From positions 1 to 9,725 of the forward strand of contig UWSJ01000066.1 of NCBI GenBank assembly GCA_900549525.1: 9,725 bases of DNA, given 5' to 3'. The notes under the pieces are model-generated. The model ran no database searches and was not told the DNA's origin. It was given only the letters and a program-made list of their open reading frames with translations. This DNA is from an uncultured Coriobacteriaceae bacterium (lineage in GTDB: Bacteria; Actinomycetota; Coriobacteriia; Coriobacteriales; Atopobiaceae). Below are positions 1 to 4,947 of this stretch, in pieces; positions within the stretch are counted from its first letter, which is position 1, and every line of letters begins with the position of its first letter. The translations under genes were made by a program, and so were the position numbers.

Positions 1-45
1 CTGACACGGAAGAGGTCACAAGTTCAAATCTTGTAACGCCCACCA
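1..45 (+). tRNA. tRNA-Val (GAC anticodon), 3' part
   Basis: Partial tRNA; the 5' half lies before the window. Seen directly: anticodon loop CTGACAC (1-7) with GAC at 3-5, anticodon stem strand GGAAG (8-12), five-base variable loop (13-17), T arm ACAAG/TTCAAAT/CTTGT (18-34), acceptor strand AACGCCC (35-41), discriminator A42 and an encoded CCA (43-45). All element lengths fit a class I tRNA, and GAC reads valine codons. The 5' acceptor strand, predicted to be complementary to AACGCCC, cannot be checked here. Confidence 0.93.
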
Positions 46-54
46 AATTTGCTG

Positions 55-88
55 GTAGCGGGTCTTTTTTTAGGCCCGCTACTTTTTT
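55..88 (+). terminator. Rho-independent terminator of the tRNA gene
   Basis: A ten-base-pair stem, GTAGCGGGTC (55-64) with GGCCCGCTAC (73-82, one G-U pair), encloses an eight-base T-rich loop and is followed directly by six T residues (83-88). It begins ten bases after the tRNA CCA, so it most likely ends the tRNA transcript. Confidence 0.93.
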
Positions 89-346
89 GTGACGCGACAA
101 TGTGAACAACAAGCAAAGCGAGTAATACCAGCGAGACATAGGCCGCTGCGAACGGTTGGTGCATAGTGCTCGACTTCGCGGTACGTGCGCATGCGTTCGG
201 TCCCGCATCGATTTGCTGACGTCCCAACACGCTCGCCGGTTACATCGGCTCGTTTACGAGGTTGGGGATGCCCGTTGCGACTTCCATCCCTAAAGCTAAT
301 GAGTCGGGCGGGCGCAGCATGGCATGTCCGCCAATGGGACGTGCGC
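89..346. other. Intergenic region upstream of the TetR gene
   Basis: No convincing gene is seen in these bases. The open frames here are short, lack ribosome sites and do not resemble known proteins. The stretch is less GC-rich than the genes around it. It contains two short palindromes, CGCATGCG at 188-195 and the operator-like site at 249-260. I could not identify a convincing -35/-10 pair. Confidence 0.5.
249..260. promoter_or_regulatory. Candidate operator upstream of the TetR gene
   Basis: The site CTCGT-TT-ACGAG is a perfect inverted repeat of two five-base arms around two bases, 97 bp before the TetR start. TetR-family repressors bind short inverted repeats and commonly repress their own gene, so this is a candidate autoregulatory site. 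A repeat this short can also occur by chance. Confidence 0.3.
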
Positions 347-352
347 GGAGGG
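347..352 (+). promoter_or_regulatory. Ribosome binding site that sets the TetR start
   Basis: GGAGGG lies four bases before the ATG at 357. The earlier in-frame ATG at 324 has no purine-rich site at a useful distance, so translation probably begins at 357 and the 11 extra codons are not used. Confidence 0.65.
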
Positions 353-356
353 CGAC

Positions 357-1019
357 ATGGCGATAGACGAGGAAGATCTGGCGACGCTCGAGGAGATGGC
401 CGCGTCGCTTGGCGCGGGCCTGGGGCCGCTGACGGCGGAGGAGGCGCGCGAGGCGACCGTCCCCGTGCGCATCGAGGATGCGGTCTTCTCGCTCATGGAG
501 ACGACCGACATCCCGTCCATTCGCGTTCGTGACGTGGTGCGCCGCGCCAAGACGTCCCGGTCTACCTTCTACCGGCATTTCGAGAGCGTCGATGCCGTGG
601 TAAAGGCCTTCGAGCTCGACCTGCTCTCGAACATGCACCAGATCAACACCTACGCGCTCAAGGCCCGGTTCGGCGATGCGGAGCTTCGGCCGACATCGAG
701 CATGGTGCAGCGCATGGAGTTCCTCCGCGAGCGGCGTGACAAGATCGTGGCGCTCAACGGCCCACACGGCGACCCGCAGTTCACGCACAAGGCGACCGTC
801 CTCATGCACGATCACTTTCGCAGTCGACTGGAGGACGTGGGCGACATGCCCGTAAGCCTTGACCTGTACCTGGCGTTTGCCATCGCAGGGCACAACAACC
901 TTATCCAGTACTGGCTCGAGAAGCGTCCGGACATTGAGCCCGTCGAGATTGCCGCTGCGCTCAACCGCCTGTTCTACGCGCCGATTCTGCTCGACAAGGA
1001 CGCCGGTACGACTCACTAG
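357..1019 (+). CDS. TetR/AcrR-family transcriptional regulator
   Basis: A 220-residue DNA-binding regulator, normal length for the TetR family. Residues about 38-85 form the N-terminal TetR domain. The helix-turn-helix lies at about 52-75, where VRDVVRRAKTSRSTFYRHF matches the family pattern: an alanine at the turn, then S-R-S-T-F-Y-R-H-F in the recognition helix. The helical C-terminal part (about 90-220) should bind a small ligand and form the dimer interface, but I cannot name the ligand. About 35 mostly acidic residues precede the DNA-binding domain, a longer lead than usual. The gene is separated by about 480 bp from the next one and is probably monocistronic. Candidate operators lie upstream (249-260) and downstream (1242-1261). 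Its targets could be itself, the membrane protein at 1496 or the acyl operon; this is inferred from proximity only. An alternative in-frame start is at 324. Confidence 0.9.
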   Translation: MAIDEEDLATLEEMAASLGAGLGPLTAEEAREATVPVRIEDAVFSLMETTDIPSIRVRDVVRRAKTSRSTFYRHFESVDAVVKAFELDLLSNMHQINTYALKARFGDAELRPTSSMVQRMEFLRERRDKIVALNGPHGDPQFTHKATVLMHDHFRSRLEDVGDMPVSLDLYLAFAIAGHNNLIQYWLEKRPDIEPVEIAAALNRLFYAPILLDKDAGTTH

Positions 1020-1101
1020 TCTCGTCTGTGTGCCGCCCTGGATCGTCAATCTAGCATTTGCGATCGTTTGCCTCGATATTCGGTTGGCAATTGTTCGAGA
1101 T

Positions 1102-1138
1102 GGCCAGAACGGCTCGGCCGAGACGGGCGTTTCTGGCC
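1102..1138. repeat. Nested inverted repeat after the TetR gene
   Basis: The outer arms are GGCCAGAA (1102-1109) and TTCTGGCC (1131-1138), extended by CG/CG with one bulged T. Inside them is the perfect palindrome CTCGGCCGAG (1113-1122). The folded RNA would be a long GC-rich hairpin about 80 bases after the TetR stop. No T-run follows, so it may be a Rho-dependent or processing element, or a protein site, rather than an intrinsic terminator. Confidence 0.4.
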
Positions 1139-1177
1139 GCTGTCCCTTCTTCGAACGTTTACGTTGGCAATCCGCCA

Positions 1178-1214
1178 CAGGCGGCTCTTGGGCCGTGGGC
1201 GGCGCGGCCGCCTG
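1178..1214. repeat. Inverted repeat, possible weak terminator
   Basis: CAGGCGGC (1178-1185) pairs with GCCGCCTG (1207-1214) across a 21-base GC-rich loop and is followed by GACTTTT. This could be a weak terminator for the TetR transcript. The large loop and short T-run keep confidence low. Confidence 0.25.
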
Positions 1215-1241
1215 GACTTTTCGCACGGCCCTCTCATGCTC

Positions 1242-1261
1242 TGTGCATTTGCACAATGCAC
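1242..1261. promoter_or_regulatory. Operator-like palindrome
   Basis: TGTGCA-TT-TGCACA (1242-1255) is a perfect 14-base palindrome. It overlaps a second perfect inverted repeat, GTGCATT and AATGCAC (1243-1249 and 1255-1261), separated by TGCAC. Size and symmetry fit a repressor operator. The site lies between the TetR gene and the membrane-protein gene, about 235 bp before the latter's start. Binding by the neighbouring TetR protein is inference. Confidence 0.4.
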
Positions 1262-1495
1262 CTGCTTTGGTTTCGCCTCATTTGGTCTTTGGAGACATAG
1301 GGCGTGCTCCATGCGCTTTCTAGCATGGGTTTCGTGAAGAAGCCCGGGTGGGGAGTCCCGGGTCGTGGGTTGCCGGCCCGCCTTGGGATCGTGCAACCCG
1401 TCGCCTACAGGAGAGGCCGCGCGCCTCGGTCTCGCGTCGGCTCGGCTCATTGGGCATTCGCCGGGTAGCGAGGCTATCGGACGGAAGGTACCGCC

Positions 1496-2008
1496 ATGCC
1501 CATGAAGAAGTCCACCAAGCTCATGAAGGTTCTGCTCACCAACATTCTCATCGCCATCTCGATTTCCATTGTGGCGAGCTACATCGGCATCAAGTCGGCC
1601 AACGTGCCGGAGGAGGCCTTCATGCCGGCCTTCCTCTCCACCACGGGCATGAACATCGTGATGAGCTATATCATCTCGTTCTTCGTGGGCTGGTTCATCC
1701 CTGCCGAGAAGTGGGGCTTCGCCTTCGCCCATGCCTGCGGCGCTAAGCCGAGCGACGGCCTCAAGTTCGGCGCCATCCTCAACGTGGTGGTCAACACCGT
1801 CTACGTTGTGATCAATGCCCTCATCCTCACCTACGTGAACGCCATCGTGATGCAGGGCATGCCGCTGGCCATGTTCCCGCTGGCGCTTTTCGGCAGCTTC
1901 TTCCAGTGCTGGATCGTGGGTTACGTCGTGTCGCTGCTGTGGGCGCCCAAGTGCGAGCAGATCGCCCGCAAGAAGTGCAACGACTTCCCTGAGCCGATGC
2001 GTCACTAG
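1496..2008 (+). CDS. Four-helix membrane protein with duplicated two-helix unit (DUF2798-like)
   Basis: A 170-residue integral membrane protein with a basic N terminus (KKSTKLMK) and four predicted helices, roughly residues 12-31, 45-68, 92-114 and 124-149. The two halves look alike. Each has an Asn-containing first helix, a linker leading to a Met/Phe-Pro motif (M43-P44, F127-P128), and a second helix ending in Trp, Pro and charged residues (WFIPAEK, LLWAPKCE). This suggests duplication of a helical hairpin such as the small DUF2798 family, an assignment made from memory of the family style. No catalytic motif is visible and the function is unknown. The start is set by GGAAGG at 1483-1488, seven bases before the ATG; a second ATG follows at 1502. 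The gene stands alone and is followed by a terminator. Transport or envelope roles are possible but not shown. Confidence 0.8.
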   Translation: MPMKKSTKLMKVLLTNILIAISISIVASYIGIKSANVPEEAFMPAFLSTTGMNIVMSYIISFFVGWFIPAEKWGFAFAHACGAKPSDGLKFGAILNVVVNTVYVVINALILTYVNAIVMQGMPLAMFPLALFGSFFQCWIVGYVVSLLWAPKCEQIARKKCNDFPEPMRH

Positions 2009-2039
2009 CGTCGTCCGGCGATATGCGCCTGCGGTTTGT

Positions 2040-2075
2040 GTCCCGTTCGGATTTGCGTCCGGGCGGGACGTTTTG
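2040..2075 (+). terminator. Rho-independent terminator after the membrane protein
   Basis: A twelve-pair stem with two G-U pairs, GTCCCGTTCGGA (2040-2051) against TCCGGGCGGGAC (2058-2069), with a six-base loop, is followed by GTTTTGTG. It starts about 30 bp after the stop codon of the 1496-2008 gene. Confidence 0.85.
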
Positions 2076-2105
2076 TGCCGCGGGGAGGAGGACTGCGATG
2101 GGCCT

Positions 2106-2136
2106 GCGCTGCGGGGGCGTGCGCTGCGGGGGGCGT
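2106..2136. repeat. Short tandem repeat, two copies
   Basis: GCGCTGCGGGGGCGT (2106-2120) is followed directly by a near-identical copy with one extra G (2121-2136), then a broken third start (GCGATG). It sits at the left edge of the longer repeat array and may be replication slippage in G-rich DNA. Confidence 0.6.
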
Positions 2137-2151
2137 GCGATGTGGCCGGGC

Positions 2152-2521
2152 GGGTGACAGAACTGCGGTTCGTGCGGAGTTGAGCCCGTCCGGGTGACAG
2201 AACTGCGACTCATGCGGAGTTGGGTTAGAGCTCTGCCGAGAAGCACTTGGGATGACAGACCGTGTACCTCGCGTTTCTCTGATGCTCTTTCGGGTGCGGG
2301 GTCACAGGGGTGACAGAAGTGCGCCTCGTGCTGAGCACGAGAAGTAGTTTTGTCAGTCAGCGGTGGATAGCTCCGCACGAGTCTGGGTTTTGTCGCGGTC
2401 GGCACCTCCCTTCTCTGCACGAGCCCGAGTTTTGTCGCCGTCGACGAGGCCTGCCCTACACGAGGCCGTGTTCTGTCACGCCCGGCATCGGCCGTCTCCG
2501 CACGAAGCGGCGTTCTGCCCC
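2152..2521. repeat. Intergenic array of regularly spaced repeats with an orientation switch
   Basis: About nine degenerate copies of a 25-31 base unit fill this gene-free stretch. The forward unit reads roughly GGGTGACAGAACTGCG followed by NYTCRTGCGGAGTTG. The two best copies (2152-2182, 2192-2222) agree at 28 of 31 bases. A weaker copy begins near 2249 and another at 2307. At 2325-2341 a perfect hairpin, CTCGTGC-TGA-GCACGAG, marks a switch. The following copies are the reverse complement, CTCCGCACGAG ... GTTTTGTCRC, near 2335, 2371, 2413, 2456 and 2496. The TGTC cores of the reverse copies lie at 2351, 2391, 2433 and 2474, with TGCC at 2516: steps of 40, 42, 41 and 42 bases, about four helical turns. 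No cas gene or transposase is visible. I do not recognise the family. Confidence 0.75.
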
Positions 2522-2617
2522 GGCGGGCTGCCTCGCTCCGGGCGAACGGTCGCTCTGGAGCCATGGGCGGCGCGGCAAGTCCACAATACGCGGCACCATC
2601 TACCAGCAGGTTGGAAC

Positions 2618-2749
2618 GACCACAGAAGTATCGTCTCACTCCCTGAGACACGCTCGTGCCCCGTTGTTCTTCTGTGTCGGTCGCCCGGGCCATAGCATCC
2701 AGGCCAGAAGCAAGGCCGGGGCGAGGTACAAGGCGCGCCTGCTTCGGCC
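2618..2749 (+). promoter_or_regulatory. Structured leader upstream of the thiolase operon
   Basis: Several inverted repeats lie between the repeat array and the first operon gene. CACAGAAG (2621-2628) pairs with CTTCTGTG (2669-2676). Inside that pair GTCTCA (2633-2638) matches TGAGAC (2644-2649) with a five-base loop. Further on GGCCAGAAGC (2702-2711) matches GCTTCGGCC (2741-2749) with one bulge, and AGGCGCGCCT (2731-2740) is a perfect palindrome. Together they suggest a folded 5' leader or attenuator. It matches no riboswitch class I know, and no promoter hexamers are convincing. Confidence 0.4.
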
Positions 2750-2797
2750 AACGTCGGACAAGGATGTGATGACAACATGGTCAAGCTTGGAAGGAAC

Positions 2798-4063
2798 ATG
2801 CGGAGCGTCTCGATCGTGGGCGTGGGGTGCACGCCGTTCAAGGACTTCGAGGCGCACCCGGAGACCCAGGGCATCGGCGAGGGCGAGGCGTTCGGCTACG
2901 CGGCGCTCGAGGCAATCGCCGACGCGGGTCTGGAGCCGCGCGACGTCGACTACTTCTACCACGGCAGCGCAAACCCCTACCTCGTGGGTGATTGCATCAC
3001 GCCCAACATGCAGGTGGCGGACTGGCTTGGCATGCGCGCCAAGGGCTCCGTCCACCACTCCGAGGCCTGCTGCACGGGCTACGTTGCGCTCGAGCAGGCC
3101 GTCATGGCCGTGGCCTCGGGGGCGTACGACGTGGTGCTCTCCGGGGCCGTTGACCTCGCGAGTACGCTGCCCGTCGAGCACATGCCCTCGCACATTCGCC
3201 AGGACTTCCCGCTCGAGGTCATGATTCCGTCACTCGATAAGATTTACGACCGCGCCTACGGACGTCCCCTCGACGGCGCCTTCGGCGTGTCGTTCGACAA
3301 CTGGATCAACGAGTACTCGATGACCTACGACGTGGACGCCGACAAGATCGACGACGCGCTCAACGGCCTCACGAAGTCGTTGCGTCGCGGTGCCGTGGCA
3401 AACCCCCTCGCGTGGTACGAGACGACCATCGAGCAGGACGCCGCCGCCGTGGGCATGGACGACGCCGACGCCTACCTCAAGAGCATGTACAACCCGCGCG
3501 TCACGCAGTACCTGCGTGTCACCGGCTTTGAGAAGAAGTGCGACGGAGCTGCGGCCGTCGTCGTGATGCCCACGGAGAAGGCGCTGGCCATGGGCGTGCC
3601 GCACACGCCGGTCGAGGTGCTGGGCACCGGCGCCTCCGCCGTGGAGGCGGGGCTCGTCCACAACGAGCATTGGGCCACGAAGGTCGCCGCCGAGCAGGTC
3701 TACGAGCTCACGGGCGTCAAGCCCGATGAGGTCGACCTGTTCCTCTGCAACGACTTCTTCCTTGCGAGCGAGATCTGCTCGGCCGAGGAGTGCGGTTACA
3801 TCCCGCGCGGCGAGGCGTGGAAGTACGCCATCGACGGCCGCACCGCCTACGACGGCGACAAGCCCATCAACCCGCATGGAGGCCGCTGCAACTTCGGCCA
3901 TGCGCACGGGGCGTCGGGCATCGCCGACATCTATGAGGCCGTGAAGCAGATGCGCGGCGAGGCTGGGGCGACGCAGGTGAAGAGGCTCCCCGAGACTACC
4001 TTCCTGCGCGGCTTCGGCGGTAGCCAGAACGTGCGCTGCCAGATCCTGCGTACCGTCGCCTAG
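2798..4063 (+). CDS. Thiolase-superfamily enzyme (SCP-x/DUF35-associated type)
   Basis: A 421-residue thiolase-fold protein, close to the family's usual 390-430. The N terminus MRSVSIVGVGCTPF is typical of SCP-x-like thiolases. C91, in EACCTGYVALEQA, aligns with the nucleophilic Cys of the C-x-S-G thiolase motif. The C-terminal GHAHGASG (H368, H370) corresponds to the catalytic His loop. The second thiolase Cys, normally in a C-x-G-G-G loop, appears missing: that place reads RGFGGSQN (about 404-411). Loss of this residue argues against plain acetoacetyl-CoA thiolase and for another C-C bond forming or breaking reaction. The next gene encodes a DUF35 protein, and such thiolase/DUF35 pairs form complexes in steroid side-chain cleavage, archaeal mevalonate synthesis and phloroglucinol acylation. 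GGAAGG sits only three bases before this ATG. An alternative ATG at 2777 would add seven residues with a more distant AAGGA. The substrate is unknown. Confidence 0.9.
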   Translation: MRSVSIVGVGCTPFKDFEAHPETQGIGEGEAFGYAALEAIADAGLEPRDVDYFYHGSANPYLVGDCITPNMQVADWLGMRAKGSVHHSEACCTGYVALEQAVMAVASGAYDVVLSGAVDLASTLPVEHMPSHIRQDFPLEVMIPSLDKIYDRAYGRPLDGAFGVSFDNWINEYSMTYDVDADKIDDALNGLTKSLRRGAVANPLAWYETTIEQDAAAVGMDDADAYLKSMYNPRVTQYLRVTGFEKKCDGAAAVVVMPTEKALAMGVPHTPVEVLGTGASAVEAGLVHNEHWATKVAAEQVYELTGVKPDEVDLFLCNDFFLASEICSAEECGYIPRGEAWKYAIDGRTAYDGDKPINPHGGRCNFGHAHGASGIADIYEAVKQMRGEAGATQVKRLPETTFLRGFGGSQNVRCQILRTVA

Positions 4064-4129
4064 AGACTCGCGGGGCGGCCCGCAACGCAACGACGCGTGC
4101 CGCCTGCCCCAACACCCAAAGGAGAACCC

Positions 4130-4549
4130 ATGCAGCTCGAGAAGATGGAGCCCATCGTCAAGAAGTTCTACGCCGGTCTTGCGGAGGGGAAGTACTACGC
4201 CCGCCGCTGCAAGGAGTGCGGGGCCGTGGAGTTCCCGCCGCACCTGGCCTGCAATGCCTGCGGCTATCACGAGACGGAGTGGTGCGAGGTCTCCGGCCAC
4301 GGCCACCTCATCGACTTCACCGTCCCCGGCCCCCAGAACGACAAGCCCTACCTGCGCGCGGTTGGCAAGTACGCATACGGTGCGGTGGAGATTGACGAGG
4401 GGTCGCAGTACACCTACGTGATCTTTGGCGTCACGAAGAAGAACGCCCCGGACCTGCGCGACCGCCTCAAGGCGGGCGAGGTCGTGGGGGTGCACCCCAA
4501 GGTCATCGACCGCGAGGGCTACAAGGAGCTCTGCTTCGAGCTCGATTAG
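4130..4549 (+). CDS. DUF35 zinc-ribbon/OB-fold protein, thiolase partner
   Basis: A 139-residue protein with the two-part DUF35 layout. A helical N terminus leads to a rubredoxin-like zinc ribbon with C27-x2-C30 and C41-x2-C44 (CKECG, CNACG). A C-terminal OB fold (about 50-139) follows, containing GHGHLIDFTV, YAYGAVEIDEG and LKAGEVVGVHPKV. In known complexes DUF35 proteins bind acyl-CoA and shape the active site of a thiolase partner. The thiolase gene 66 bp upstream is the obvious partner here. The start at 4130 is fixed by AAAGGAG (4118-4124); the in-frame frame extends upstream to 4097 but without a ribosome site. A small hairpin, GCGGG-GCGG-CCCGC (4070-4083), lies in the gap before it. 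Both Cys pairs are intact, so zinc binding is expected. The family call is firm; the acyl group is not known. Confidence 0.92.
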   Translation: MQLEKMEPIVKKFYAGLAEGKYYARRCKECGAVEFPPHLACNACGYHETEWCEVSGHGHLIDFTVPGPQNDKPYLRAVGKYAYGAVEIDEGSQYTYVIFGVTKKNAPDLRDRLKAGEVVGVHPKVIDREGYKELCFELD

Positions 4550-4586
4550 GCAGAGACGGGCCCGTGTCACAGGGGCGGAGCTGTTA

Positions 4587-4651
4587 GCCCCAGGCCGCAG
4601 GGGCCGGGCCGTCAGTCCCAAGCCGTGGGGCCTTAGCCACTGGCAGGTGGC
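4587..4651 (+). promoter_or_regulatory. Three consecutive hairpins between DUF35 and carrier-protein genes
   Basis: Three related segments, each opening with T-(T/C)-A-G at 4584, 4612 and 4633, can each fold. The first pairs GCCCC with GGGGC (4587-4591/4600-4604), the second CCCA with TGGG (4617-4620/4626-4629), and the third GCCAC with GTGGC (4636-4640/4647-4651). No T-run follows. They occupy the 160-bp gap upstream of the carrier-protein gene and could stabilise or process the mRNA so that the carrier protein is made in larger amounts. The role is inferred. Confidence 0.45.
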
Positions 4652-4709
4652 CCCGTGGCATCTCAGAACAGAACGCAAAATCAATTACCACGAGCACAGG
4701 AGGTTCGTC

Positions 4710-4943
4710 ATGGACGAGCAGGTTCTTTCCCAGGTTGCGGAGTTTGCCAAGAGCGCCTACCAGTACGCGGGCGAGGTCACGGCCGACACCACCTTTGAGG
4801 AGCTCGGGAAGGGTTCCATGAAGATGATCGCCCTCACCTCGATGATCGAGAACGAGCTTGACGCCGAGGTGCCCATCCGCGACGTCATGGGCATGAAGAC
4901 CGTCGGCGAGCTTGCCGCGCGCGTCGAGGAAGAGATGGAGTAG
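4710..4943 (+). CDS. Free-standing acyl carrier protein
   Basis: A 77-residue acidic, helical protein with the size and four-helix pattern of a discrete carrier protein. S36 in LGKGSMKMIAL sits at the usual start of helix II, where 4'-phosphopantetheine is attached, and is followed by TSMIENELDAEVP and a closing helix (VGELAARVEEEME), as in ACPs. The residue before the serine is Gly, not the usual Asp of D-S-L, and Met replaces Leu, so the motif reads G-S-M. This resembles some peptidyl or specialised carriers more than the fatty-acid ACP. AGGAGG at 4698-4703, six bases before the ATG, is the best ribosome site of the operon. The phosphate acyltransferase gene begins four bases after the stop. 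It is probably a dedicated carrier for the acyl group handled by its neighbours rather than housekeeping AcpP. Whether it is pantetheinylated cannot be seen. Confidence 0.85.
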   Translation: MDEQVLSQVAEFAKSAYQYAGEVTADTTFEELGKGSMKMIALTSMIENELDAEVPIRDVMGMKTVGELAARVEEEME

Positions 4944-4947
4944 CGCC

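Larger units (their letters stand above)
1020..1495. other. Non-coding stretch rich in inverted repeats
   Basis: No gene that I can support lies between the TetR stop and the membrane protein start. The reading frames present have no ribosome sites and no recognisable protein features. The region carries several inverted repeats, listed separately where strong. It also has CCCGGG at 1343-1348 and 1357-1362, able to form a six-base-pair hairpin with an eight-base loop, and GGGTTG/CAACCC at 1367-1372 and 1394-1399. The word GTTGGCAAT occurs at about 1083 and again at about 1163. These suggest a long structured or regulated leader for the next gene, but I recognise no known riboswitch. Confidence 0.5.

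Noticed and set aside
1..45. tRNA 3' end as an integration (attachment) site for a mobile element
   Set aside because: No repeat of the tRNA end was found elsewhere in the window, and no integrase or phage gene is present; an element longer than the window cannot be excluded.
275..302. A promoter for the TetR gene (TTGCGA and TAATGA, spacer 16)
   Set aside because: The -10 match to consensus is only two of six bases, so it is not better than chance.
324..356. The ATG at 324 as the start of the TetR regulator
   Set aside because: It has no ribosome site, and the extra residues are unlike TetR N termini; 357 has GGAGGG just upstream.
240..2005. Long minus-strand frames (240-1256, 1046-2005) through the TetR gene, the inverted-repeat region and the membrane protein gene
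   Set aside because: They cross two supported + strand genes, show biased composition and have no start signals; a mirror effect of high GC codon use.
2152..2521. CRISPR array
   Set aside because: The copies are degenerate, switch orientation, have spacers of only about 10-17 bases, and no cas genes are nearby.
2310..3224. A 304-codon + strand frame across the repeat array into the thiolase gene
   Set aside because: Its second half is an Arg/Ser/Thr-rich out-of-frame reading of the thiolase, and the first half is repeat DNA without a ribosome site.
3230..4684. A 484-codon minus-strand frame opposite the thiolase and DUF35 genes
   Set aside because: It spans two well-supported genes and their gap, has antisense-type composition and no recognisable domain.
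4912..4947. An upstream ATG adding 12 residues to the phosphate acyltransferase
   Set aside because: It lies inside the carrier-protein gene and adds a basic stretch absent from the family; 4948 has GGAG at good spacing and starts right after the carrier stop.
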